19,368 nt of DNA from BPIH01 sp042408925 (GTDB taxonomy: Bacteria > Chloroflexota > Limnocylindria > Limnocylindrales > CSP1-4), in the NCBI GenBank assembly GCA_042408925.1, contig JBHOQO010000132.1:1-19368 (forward strand). Direction: 5' to 3'. This document shows, piece after piece, positions 7,071 through 13,910 of the stretch. The notes beneath the pieces are model-generated. The model was not told where the DNA came from, did no database searches, and saw only the letters and a list, made by a program, of their open reading frames with translations. Made by a program: the position numbers and the translations under genes. Position 1 is the stretch's first letter, and every line of letters starts with the position of its first letter.

Positions 7071-7102
7071 CGCTCGTCCGGGTCGACCGCCCCGGGCGAG
7101 CG
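7071..7102 (+). terminator. Strong hairpin after the DsrE2-like gene
   Basis: CGCTCGTCCGGG (7071-7082) pairs with CCCGGGCGAGCG (7091-7102) over 12 positions, with one G-U pair in RNA, around an 8-base loop. It starts two bases after the stop codon. There is no run of T after it, so it may slow polymerase or protect the upstream mRNA end rather than terminate fully. The genes downstream continue on the same strand. Confidence 0.45.
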
Positions 7103-7127
7103 AACGACCTCGCCCGACCACCGCACG

Positions 7128-7145
7128 CCGCCCGCGCTCGGGCGG
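7128..7145 (+). other. Second hairpin upstream of the second tusA
   Basis: CCGCCCG (7128-7134) and CGGGCGG (7139-7145) form a perfect 7-bp stem with a 4-base loop. It lies 15 bases before the ribosome binding site (AAAGGAG) of the second tusA-like gene. With the hairpin at 7071-7102 it fills most of the 107-base spacer. Possible roles are differential expression within the operon or transcript processing; chance is a real alternative at this GC content. Confidence 0.3.
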
Positions 7146-7175
7146 CCGTGCCCGGAACCCGAAAGGAGTGCCACG

Positions 7176-7427
7176 ATGGCCGAAACCTCGACCGGGTACA
7201 CCGTGACCCGAACCATCGACGCCCGCGGCTCCTACTGCCCGGGTCCCCTGATGGAGCTGATCCGGGCGATCAAGGAAGCCGCCGTCGGCGACGTCCTCGC
7301 CGTCTACAGCTCGGACAAGGGGAGCCGGACCGACATCCCGAAGTGGGTCCAGAAGGCCGGCCACCGCCTCGTCGCCGTCGAGGCCCGGGACGGCTACGAC
7401 GAGATCGTCGTCGAGAAGCTCCGCTGA
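7176..7427 (+). CDS. TusA-family sulfur carrier (second copy)
   Basis: This 83-residue TusA-like protein carries sulfur on Cys21 in DARGSYCPGP (residues 16-25), a CPGP version of the CPxP motif. The following KGSRTDIPKWVQKAGHRLV segment matches the TusA fold. It differs enough from the first copy (CPLP) to be a specialised paralogue rather than a recent duplicate. The ribosome binding site GAAAGGAG is well placed before the ATG at 7176. The stop is two bases from an alternative start of the flavoprotein gene, so the carrier is probably coupled to that enzyme as its sulfur acceptor or donor. Confidence 0.9.
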   Translation: MAETSTGYTVTRTIDARGSYCPGPLMELIRAIKEAAVGDVLAVYSSDKGSRTDIPKWVQKAGHRLVAVEARDGYDEIVVEKLR

Positions 7428-7443
7428 GATGGGAGGCCCCTCG

Positions 7444-8601
7444 ATGCAGCGCGTCCTCATCCTCGGCGGCGGCGTCGGGGGGACGCTTGTCGCCAACCTC
7501 CTCGTCCGCAAGCTCCGCCGCCGGATCGAGCGGGGCGAGGCGTCGGTGACCGTCGTCGACCTGACCGGGCGCCACACGTATCAGCCGGGCTTCATGTACA
7601 TCGCCATGGGCGGCGAGCGGGCCGAGCGGCTCGTCCGCCCCGAGCGCTCGCTCCTCGATCCACAGGTCCAGCTCGTCGTCGGCGAGGCGGTCCGCGTGGA
7701 TGAGGCGAACCGGCTCGTCGAGTTGGCCGACGGCCAGCGGCTCGGCTACGACTACCTCGTCCTCGCCACCGGATCGCGGATCGCCCCCGAGGAGATCCCG
7801 AACTTCGAGACCGAGGCGCACCACTTCTACACGGCCGAGGCCGCCCTCCGGCTCCGCCGGGCCCTCGACGCCTTCGAGGGCGGGAAGATCGTCATCGGCA
7901 TCGCCGGGATGCCGTACAAGTGCCCGCCGGCGCCGCTCGAGGTCGCCCTCCTCATCGAGACCGAGCTCCGGGAGCGCGGCCTCCGCGATCGCTCGGAGCT
8001 CCACTTCTGCTCGCCGATCGGCCGCGCGTTCACGATCGAGACCGTCTCGGACATGGTGACGCCGATCCTGGAGCAGCGCGGGATCGAGCTCCACACCTTC
8101 TTCAACGTCGATTCCATCGACGCCGAGCGGAAGGTCGTCGCTTCCCTCGAAGGCGAGGAGCTCCCGTACGACCTGCTCATCCTCGTCCCGCCGCACCGCG
8201 GCCAGAAGTTCCTCATCGACTCGGGGCTCGCCCCGGCGCCCGGCGGCTGGCTCCCGACCGACCGCCACACACTCCAGGTCGGCGGCCGGCCGAACGTCTT
8301 CGCCCTCGGCGACGCGACGGACCTACCGCTCTCGAAGGCGGGCTCGACCGCCCACTTCGAGGCTCCGGTCGTCGCCGAGCGGATCGTCGCCGCCATCGAG
8401 GGCCGCGCCCCGTCCGGCAAGCACGCCGACTACGAGGGCAAGGTCATGTGCTTCTTCGAGATCGGCGACGGGAAGGGGACGCTCCTCCAGTTCGACTACA
8501 ACCACCCGCCGAAGCCGCCGAAGCCGAACCGGATCTGGCACCTCGGCAAGATCGTCTTCAACAAGACGTATTGGCACACGGTGCCGCGGGGCCGCGTCTG
8601 A
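7444..8601 (+). CDS. Sulfide:quinone oxidoreductase-like flavoprotein
   Basis: This 385-residue FAD-dependent pyridine-nucleotide-disulfide-fold enzyme most resembles sulfide:quinone oxidoreductase, which oxidises sulfide to sulfane sulfur and reduces quinone. The FAD site VLILGGGVGGTLVANLL is at residues 4-20, followed by TGRHTYQPGF and YDYLVLATGS. The second flavin motif is ALGDATDLPLSKAGSTAHFE. Cys160 (YKCPP) and Cys336 (MCFFE) fit the two active-site cysteines of SQR, and a third Cys189 is present. A C-terminal HPPKPPKPNRIWHLGKI segment with amphipathic character could hold it at the membrane. The ATG at 7444 is preferred because GGGAGG lies just upstream; ATG 7429 would place that site inside the gene. 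Related flavoproteins such as flavocytochrome c subunits remain possible. Confidence 0.87.
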   Translation: MQRVLILGGGVGGTLVANLLVRKLRRRIERGEASVTVVDLTGRHTYQPGFMYIAMGGERAERLVRPERSLLDPQVQLVVGEAVRVDEANRLVELADGQRLGYDYLVLATGSRIAPEEIPNFETEAHHFYTAEAALRLRRALDAFEGGKIVIGIAGMPYKCPPAPLEVALLIETELRERGLRDRSELHFCSPIGRAFTIETVSDMVTPILEQRGIELHTFFNVDSIDAERKVVASLEGEELPYDLLILVPPHRGQKFLIDSGLAPAPGGWLPTDRHTLQVGGRPNVFALGDATDLPLSKAGSTAHFEAPVVAERIVAAIEGRAPSGKHADYEGKVMCFFEIGDGKGTLLQFDYNHPPKPPKPNRIWHLGKIVFNKTYWHTVPRGRV

Positions 8602-8610
8602 GCGCCGGCC

Positions 8611-8627
8611 CCGCGGCCGCGCCGCGG
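8611..8627. terminator. Hairpin between convergent SQR and OsmC genes
   Basis: CCGCGGC (8611-8617) and GCCGCGG (8621-8627) form a perfect 7-bp all-GC stem with a 3-base loop in the 64-base gap between two convergent genes. The position suits a bidirectional terminator, but neither side has a T run, and such stems arise readily by chance at this base composition. Confidence 0.3.
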
Positions 8628-8665
8628 CGATCGCCGATCTGGAGGCGCAACTCGGCGGCCGGCCG

Positions 8666-9112
8666 TCAGCCTTCGACGAGCGTCGCCTCCACGGACAGGG
8701 CGACGTTGCCCTTGAGCGCGCCGGAGATCGGGCAGCCGTCCTTCGCCGCTTCGGCGGCGGCCTTGAACGACTCTGCCGTGGCGCCCGGCACGACGCCCCG
8801 GACCTGGAGGGCCGAGGAGGCGACCTTCCAGCCGGCGTCGGCCTTGTCGAAGGTGACGACGGCCTTGACGTCGAGGCGGGTCGGCGGGGTGCCGGCCCGG
8901 GCAAGGCCGGCCGAGAGGGCCATCGAGAAGCAGGCGGCGTGGGCGGCGGCGAGGAGCTCTTCGGGGCTCGTCCGCCCGTCGTGGGCTTCGGTTCGCGAGG
9001 CCCACGACACGGGCAGGCGGGTAAACGCGCCGCTCGAGACGTAGGTGATCATCCCGCTCCCGGACGTGAGGTCACCGTTCCAGACGACTTCGGCGTGGCG
9101 AACCGCTGCCAT
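8666..9112 (-). CDS. osmC: OsmC-family peroxiredoxin
   Basis: This 148-residue OsmC/Ohr-fold thiol peroxidase reduces organic hydroperoxides and possibly persulfides. The catalytic cysteine Cys61 is in AAAHAACFSMAL and the resolving Cys127 in DGCPISGAL; the conserved Arg40 and Glu52 (SPEELLAAAHAA) complete the active site. The motif order and the TSGSGMITYVSSGAF beginning favour the OsmC branch over Ohr. The ATG is preceded on the minus strand by AAGGAGAGG at good spacing. It converges on the SQR-like gene and diverges from the VapBC pair. Detoxifying excess sulfane sulfur would fit the neighbours but is not shown by the sequence. Confidence 0.92.
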   Translation of the reverse strand: MAAVRHAEVVWNGDLTSGSGMITYVSSGAFTRLPVSWASRTEAHDGRTSPEELLAAAHAACFSMALSAGLARAGTPPTRLDVKAVVTFDKADAGWKVASSALQVRGVVPGATAESFKAAAEAAKDGCPISGALKGNVALSVEATLVEG

Positions 9113-9152
9113 GTTTTCCTCTCCTTGCGTGCCGAAAACCTGTGTCGCCGCC

Positions 9153-9209
9153 TAGGGTAGGGGGTTCCGGTCGACCGCGCACGACCGTGGCGGCGCGTAG
9201 GGTACCCTA
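9153..9209. promoter_or_regulatory. TAGGGTA repeats and perfect palindrome before vapB (candidate operator)
   Basis: TAGGGTACCCTA at 9198-9209 is a perfect 12-bp palindrome ending nine bases before the antitoxin start. A third copy of the half site TAGGGTA lies at 9153-9159. Ribbon-helix-helix antitoxins bind such short repeats cooperatively to repress their own operon. The right half, with the following TAT, could also be the -10 region, putting the transcript start almost on the ATG, and no Shine-Dalgarno sequence is present, so the mRNA may be leaderless. The region also lies upstream of osmC on the other strand. Confidence 0.45.
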
Positions 9210-9217
9210 TATGCGCC

Positions 9218-9448
9218 ATGCGCAAGACGTCCGTCTACCTGACCGAAGAGGAGGCAGCTGCCCTTCGGCGGATCGCCGCCCGTGAGGGGCGCTCCCAGGC
9301 CGAGCTCATCCGGGCCGCCCTCGACCGTCTCGTGGAGGAGGCGGAGCGTGGCAGCCGGCGATTCCGGAGCCTCGGCCTCGGCCACGGGCCGGCCTACGAG
9401 CCGTGGCGGGTCGATGAGGTGGAGCGTCGAGCGCTCGGGGAGCGGTGA
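9218..9448 (+). CDS. vapB: Ribbon-helix-helix antitoxin, VapB type
   Basis: This 76-residue protein begins with a ribbon-helix-helix domain: the strand RKTSVYLTEEE at 2-12, helix AAALRRIAAREG and helix SQAELIRAALDRLVEEAE at 23-40. The C-terminal half is a flexible segment with GHGPAYEPWRVDEVE, typical of the part that wraps the toxin. It is followed by a PIN-domain gene whose start codon overlaps its stop, the usual antitoxin-toxin coupling. It should bind DNA through the N-terminal strand and neutralise the toxin through its tail. No ribosome binding site is visible before the ATG, and the palindrome ends nine bases upstream. Confidence 0.88.
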   Translation: MRKTSVYLTEEEAAALRRIAAREGRSQAELIRAALDRLVEEAERGSRRFRSLGLGHGPAYEPWRVDEVERRALGER

Positions 9449-9873
9449 TGGCGCTCCTCGTCGACGCTGGCCCGCTCTATTCGCAAGCGAACGCCGACGA
9501 TCCACGACACGACGCGGTCCGCCGGATCATCGTGGCGGAACGAGGACCGCTCCTCACCACCGAACTCGTCGTCGCCGAGGCCGATTACTTGATCCTCGAC
9601 CGGCTCGGGATTGACGTGGAGATTGCCTTCGCCCGTGACCTGGAGGAAGGAACGTTCGTCGTGGAGTGCCTGCGACCCGACGAGCTCCGAAGCGCCCGAC
9701 TCCTCGTCGAGCGCTATCGCGACCTTCGGCTCGGGCTGGCCGATGCCTCGCTCGTCGTCCTCGCCGGCCGCTATGGGACGAGTCGGATCCTGACCTTCGA
9801 CGAGCGGGCATTCCGGGTTATCTCGCCGCTTCAGGGAGGGAGCTTCACGATCCTTCCCGCGGACGCACCGTAG
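9448..9873 (+). CDS. vapC: PIN-domain ribonuclease toxin, VapC type
   Basis: This 141-residue PIN-domain protein has the expected acidic active-site residues: Asp6 in LLVDAGPLY, a glutamate in TTELVVAEAD (Glu39 or Glu44), Asp99 in LRLGLADASLVVLA and Asp118 in ILTFDERAF. The length matches VapC toxins, Mg-dependent ribonucleases that usually cut tRNA or rRNA. All catalytic positions are present, so the toxin looks intact. The ATG at 9448 overlaps the antitoxin stop (TGATG), giving one transcript with coupled translation. GTG at 9445 is an alternative start adding one residue. Confidence 0.9.
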   Translation: MALLVDAGPLYSQANADDPRHDAVRRIIVAERGPLLTTELVVAEADYLILDRLGIDVEIAFARDLEEGTFVVECLRPDELRSARLLVERYRDLRLGLADASLVVLAGRYGTSRILTFDERAFRVISPLQGGSFTILPADAP

Positions 9874-9957
9874 GCCGCGTTTTCGATCTCGCCGAGGTCC
9901 GGGCGGGCCGGCGCCGCCGTTCCGCCGTCTCAGCCGGCACCGGCGTCGAGTTCGACC

Positions 9958-9996
9958 TATACTTCGGTGTGAGCGAAGTGTTCGCTCATAACGAAC
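9958..9996 (+). promoter_or_regulatory. MarR promoter and overlapping operators
   Basis: TATACT (9958-9963) is a good -10 hexamer; no matching -35 is obvious. Immediately downstream, TGAGCGAAGTGTTCGCTCA (9970-9988) is a perfect inverted repeat with 8-bp arms and a 3-base spacer, covering the expected transcript start. A second dyad, GTTCG (9980-9984) with CGAAC (9992-9996), overlaps it. The next start codon is the MarR gene at 10017. This is the classic layout of MarR autoregulation. The rest of the 143-base gap after vapC shows nothing else. Confidence 0.6.
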
Positions 9997-10016
9997 CGTC
10001 GTATGCGACCGAAGGA

Positions 10017-10478
10017 ATGACCGACCGGGACAGGGACAGCCGGACCGCCGCCGTCGTCACCGGGTACGAGCGACTCATGCACCGTCTCGCCGAACGGCAC
10101 GCCCCCGACTTCCTCGACATCGCCGTGACGATGCCGCAGGCCAAGGTCCTCTACGTCGTGGGCGCCGCCGGTCGGCTCCACATGTCGGAGCTGGCGGCAC
10201 GGCTCGGGGTCTCGCTCTCGACGGTGAGCGGCCTCGTCGACCGCCTCGTCGATCAGGGGCTCCTCGACCGTCGGGACGACCCGGCCGACCGGCGTCAGGT
10301 CGTCGTCTCGCTGACCCCGACCGGTGCCTCCTTCATCGATCGCTTCCGCGAGCTGAACGCGCGGCAGCTGCGCGAGCTCCTCGACGTGCTGAGCGAAGGG
10401 GAGCTCGCCGATGTCGAGCGGGCCCTCGCCCACCTCGACCGGGCCGCTGAGCGGCTCGCCTCCGAACCGGACCGCTGA
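10017..10478 (+). CDS. MarR-family transcriptional regulator
   Basis: This 153-residue winged-helix regulator has helix 1 around VVTGYERLMHRLAERH, the core TMPQAKVLYVVGAAGRLHMSE at 38-58, recognition helix GVSLSTVSGLVDRLVDQGLL at 64-83 and the wing signature DRRDDPADRRQVVVSLT at 84-100. There is no cysteine, so it does not sense oxidants through thiols; ligand-binding or phenolic-compound sensing is more likely. I chose the ATG at 10017, although GAAGGA lies directly against it. A GTG at 9969 would extend the protein but sits inside the promoter/operator. The efflux gene begins 66 bases downstream on the same strand and is the likely target, as in many marR-pump pairs. Confidence 0.9.
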   Translation: MTDRDRDSRTAAVVTGYERLMHRLAERHAPDFLDIAVTMPQAKVLYVVGAAGRLHMSELAARLGVSLSTVSGLVDRLVDQGLLDRRDDPADRRQVVVSLTPTGASFIDRFRELNARQLRELLDVLSEGELADVERALAHLDRAAERLASEPDR

Positions 10479-10544
10479 CCGCCGCCGCCCGCCATCGACC
10501 CCCGGGTCGGGGCGCGGGCGACGGTCGACTCGAAGGGGATCGTC

Positions 10545-13500
10545 ATGCATCACCTCTCGGCCCTCGCGCTCTCGAAGCGGAACGTCACGCTCCTCCTCGC
10601 CGCGGCCTTGTTCGTCGGCGGGATCTCGTCCTGGAGCAACCTGAAGCAGGAGCTCCTCCCCGACATCGAGCTGCCGGTCATCACCGTCGTGGCGACGTAC
10701 CCGGGTGCCGGAGCCTCGGACGTCGCCGAGCAGGTGACGAAGCCGATCGAGCGGGCGGTGAGCGGGGTCCCGCGCCTCGAGCGGCTCCAGTCGACCTCGG
10801 CGAACTCCATCGCCATCGTCGTCGCCCAGTTCTCGTTCGGGACCGACGTCAAGGCGACGAAGGCGGCGATCGAAGAGAACGTCGCCGCAGCGGGCCTCCC
10901 CGCCGCGGCCAAGCCGGAGGTCTCCGCGTTCAACATCAACGCCGCGCCCGTCATCGTCGCCTCGATCGCGGCGACGAGCCAGGACGGCCTCGACGCGGCG
11001 GCGGCGATCGCCCGGCGGGAGATCGTGCCGGCGGTCCTGGGCCTCGAGGGGGTCGCCGCCGTCGACCTCACCGGCGGGACGGAGACCCAGGTGGAGGTGA
11101 CCCTCGATCCCGACAAGCTTGCCGCGGCGGGCGTCTCGGTCTCCCAGATCGTCGGGCTCCTCCAGGCGAACAACCTGACGCTCCCCTCCGGCCAGCTCCA
11201 GGTCGACGGCGAGCGGATCACGGTCAGCACGATCGCCGGTGTCACGTCCCTCGACGAGGTTCGCTCGCTCGTCGTCGGCGTCCGTCCGGCGGGTCCCTCG
11301 ACGACGCAGTCCTCGGCCGGTCCGGCAACCAGCCCCACCCCGGGAACCAGCCCCGCCCCCTCGGCTTCGCCCGCGCCGTCGGTCGCTCCGTCGCCGGTCC
11401 CGTCGCCCGTCCCGAGCCCGGCCCCGACTGCGAGCCCGGCCCCCGGCGCAAGTGCCGCCCCGGGCGGTGGCGCGGCCCCCGGCGGGAGCCCCGCCGTCGT
11501 CCCGATCCGCCTCGGTGACCTCGGAACCGTCGAGGCCGTCGAGGTCCCGACGACCGGCTTCGCCCGAACGAACGGCAACCCCTCGCTCTCACTCTCGGTC
11601 AGCAAGACGACGACGGCGAACACCGTCGACGTCGCCGAGGCCGTCGAGGCGACCCTCGCCGAGATCGCCGCCCGTCACCCGGGCGAGCTGACGATCACGA
11701 CCGTCTCCGACCTCAGCACCTTCATCAAGGACTCGCGGGACGGTCTTCTGCGCGAAGGCGGCCTGGGTGCCGTCTTCGCGATCCTCACGATCTTCCTCTT
11801 CCTCACGAACCTCCGCTCGACGGCGGTCGCGGCGATCAGCATCCCGCTCTCGATCCTCACCGCCCTCGTCGTCATGGAGCTCGCCGGGATCACGATCAAC
11901 GTCATGACCCTCGGCGGCCTCGCCGTCGCCGTCGGCCGGGTCGTCGACGACGCCATCGTCGTCCTCGAGAACATCTACCGCCACCGGGCCCTCGGCGAAG
12001 ATCGCCTGACCACCACGCTCCGCGGACCCCGGGAGGTGGCGACGGCGATCACCTCGGCGACGCTGACGACCGTCGGCGTCTTCCTCCCGATCGGCTTCGT
12101 CGGAGGGATCGTCAGCCAGTTCTTCCTGCCCTTCGCCCTCACCGTGACCTTCGCCCTCCTCGCGTCCCTCGCCGTCGCCCTGACCGTCGTCCCGGTGCTC
12201 GCCTATCTCTTCCTCGACCGGGTCCGGCTCGCCGTCGACCCGGCCACCGGTGAACCGCGGAACTCGTTCTGGGTCCGGGCCTACGCCCCGACGATCCGCT
12301 TCGCGCTCCGGAACCGCTGGACGAAGCTCGGGGTCCTGGGCCTCGCCACGGTCCTCTTCGCCGGTTCCCTCGCCCTGGTCCCGTCGCTGCCGACCCAGTT
12401 CATCAACGCCGGGTCCGAGAAGATCCTGGCGGTGACGATCGCGCCCCCGGCCGCGACCCCGTCCGAGGCCGTCCTGGCCCGGGCCGAGGAGGCCGAGCGG
12501 ATCCTCCTCGCCGACGCCAAGGTCGAGCTCGTCGCCACGAGCGTGCCCGGCGAGACCGACACCGGCTTCCAGACCATCGTCGCCGCCCAGAGCGGCCGGC
12601 CGGCGAACAGCGCCCGGCTCACCGTCCGGCTCGACCCGTCGGTCGACCTCCCCGCCGAGGCAAAGCGCCTCTCCGATCTCCTCGCCCCGATCAAGACCGA
12701 CGGCTTCGACGTCGCCGTCGCTCAGACGGCCGGCTTCACCTCGAACAACCTGAATGTCATCGTCAGCGCCGCCGATCCGACCCTCGTCGAAACGGCGACG
12801 GACCGCGTCGTCGCCGCCCTCCGCTCGAACCCGGATCTCATCAACCTCAAGAGCGACCTCGTGAAGGCGACGCCCGAGATCGTCGTCCGGGTCGATCCGA
12901 ACAAGGCGATCGGGGTCGGGCTGACGGCGGCCCAGGTCGCCTCGGAGGTCCGGAACGCCCTTGTCGGTCAGGCGGCCACGCGGCTCGTCCTCGAGACCGG
13001 TGCCGGCGGCTCGGGCGGCGGGAGCGGCGGTACCGGGGCGCCGGTCGAGCTCGTCGTCCGCCTCGACCCGACGCGGATCCGCTCGGTCGACGACCTCCGG
13101 CGGCTCCCGGTCGGCACGACGACCCGGGTTCCCCTCGGGTCGATCGCGTCCGTCGAGCAGACCGACGTCCAGGGCAGCATCACCCGGATCGACGAGGCGC
13201 CGGCAGCCTCGATCTCGGCCGAGATCACGAGCCAGGACACCGGAGCCGTCTCGGCGGCGGTCCAGCGGACGATCGACGACCTCCGGACGAAGGGCGAGAT
13301 CCCGGCCGTAGTCGACGTCCGCCTCGCCGGGGTGACCGAGCAGATGCGGGAGGCCTTCGGCGGCCTCTTCCGCTCGATGGCGATCGCCGTCCTCATCGTC
13401 TACGTCATGATGGTCCTCGCCTTCAACTCCTTCGTTACCCCGTTCGTCATCCTCTTCAGCCTGCCACTCGCGACGATCGGCGCCTTCCCGGCCCTCTACC

Positions 13501-13910
13501 TGACCGGCCGGCCGATCGGGGTTTCGGCGCTCATCGGCTTCCTCATGCTCATCGGCATCGTCGTGACGAACGCCATCGTCCTCCTCGATCTCGTCGAGCG
13601 GCTCCGGGGCCAGGGCCTCTCGACCCGGGAGGCCCTCGTCGAGGGCGGCAAGATCCGGGTCCGGCCGATCCTCATGACGGCGATCGCGACGATCCTCGCC
13701 CTCATCCCGCTCGCCGCCGGTCTGAACGAGGGGTCGATCATCGCCGCCGAGCTCGGGACCGTCGTCATCGGCGGCCTCTTCAGCTCGACGTTCCTGACCC
13801 TCATCGTCGTCCCGGTCGTCTACTCCCTCGTCGACGGGGCGAAGACCCGGCTCGGACGGGGCGGCGCGGCCGAGGGCGCCGAGGTCGAGGGCTCGCCCGC
13901 CGGCGCCTGA
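10545..13910 (+). CDS. RND-family efflux permease (AcrB/SwrC-like)
   Basis: This 1121-residue resistance-nodulation-division transporter is driven by protons. Helix 1 is at residues 13-30, followed by LKQELLPDIELPVITVVATY, a porter domain, a block of helices from about 395 and a second porter domain, then the final helices (GIVVTNAIVLLDLVE). The proton-relay aspartates are Asp468 and Asp469 in VGRVVDDAIVVLENI. The bacterial efflux branch (HAE1) fits better than the MmpL or SecD branches. Residues 250-315 are an unusual Pro/Ala/Ser/Gly-rich insertion in the first porter domain. No membrane-fusion or outer-membrane partner lies nearby, as in single-component SwrC-type pumps of monoderms. The ATG at 10545 follows AAGGGG. 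The last 91 bases overlap the convergent gene. Confidence 0.92.
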   Translation: MHHLSALALSKRNVTLLLAAALFVGGISSWSNLKQELLPDIELPVITVVATYPGAGASDVAEQVTKPIERAVSGVPRLERLQSTSANSIAIVVAQFSFGTDVKATKAAIEENVAAAGLPAAAKPEVSAFNINAAPVIVASIAATSQDGLDAAAAIARREIVPAVLGLEGVAAVDLTGGTETQVEVTLDPDKLAAAGVSVSQIVGLLQANNLTLPSGQLQVDGERITVSTIAGVTSLDEVRSLVVGVRPAGPSTTQSSAGPATSPTPGTSPAPSASPAPSVAPSPVPSPVPSPAPTASPAPGASAAPGGGAAPGGSPAVVPIRLGDLGTVEAVEVPTTGFARTNGNPSLSLSVSKTTTANTVDVAEAVEATLAEIAARHPGELTITTVSDLSTFIKDSRDGLLREGGLGAVFAILTIFLFLTNLRSTAVAAISIPLSILTALVVMELAGITINVMTLGGLAVAVGRVVDDAIVVLENIYRHRALGEDRLTTTLRGPREVATAITSATLTTVGVFLPIGFVGGIVSQFFLPFALTVTFALLASLAVALTVVPVLAYLFLDRVRLAVDPATGEPRNSFWVRAYAPTIRFALRNRWTKLGVLGLATVLFAGSLALVPSLPTQFINAGSEKILAVTIAPPAATPSEAVLARAEEAERILLADAKVELVATSVPGETDTGFQTIVAAQSGRPANSARLTVRLDPSVDLPAEAKRLSDLLAPIKTDGFDVAVAQTAGFTSNNLNVIVSAADPTLVETATDRVVAALRSNPDLINLKSDLVKATPEIVVRVDPNKAIGVGLTAAQVASEVRNALVGQAATRLVLETGAGGSGGGSGGTGAPVELVVRLDPTRIRSVDDLRRLPVGTTTRVPLGSIASVEQTDVQGSITRIDEAPAASISAEITSQDTGAVSAAVQRTIDDLRTKGEIPAVVDVRLAGVTEQMREAFGGLFRSMAIAVLIVYVMMVLAFNSFVTPFVILFSLPLATIGAFPALYLTGRPIGVSALIGFLMLIGIVVTNAIVLLDLVERLRGQGLSTREALVEGGKIRVRPILMTAIATILALIPLAAGLNEGSIIAAELGTVVIGGLFSSTFLTLIVVPVVYSLVDGAKTRLGRGGAAEGAEVEGSPAGA

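Noticed and set aside
11300..11490. Repetitive DNA considered as a CRISPR or tandem-repeat locus
   Set aside because: The repetition comes from Pro/Ser/Ala codons inside one open frame; there are no regular repeats with unique spacers.
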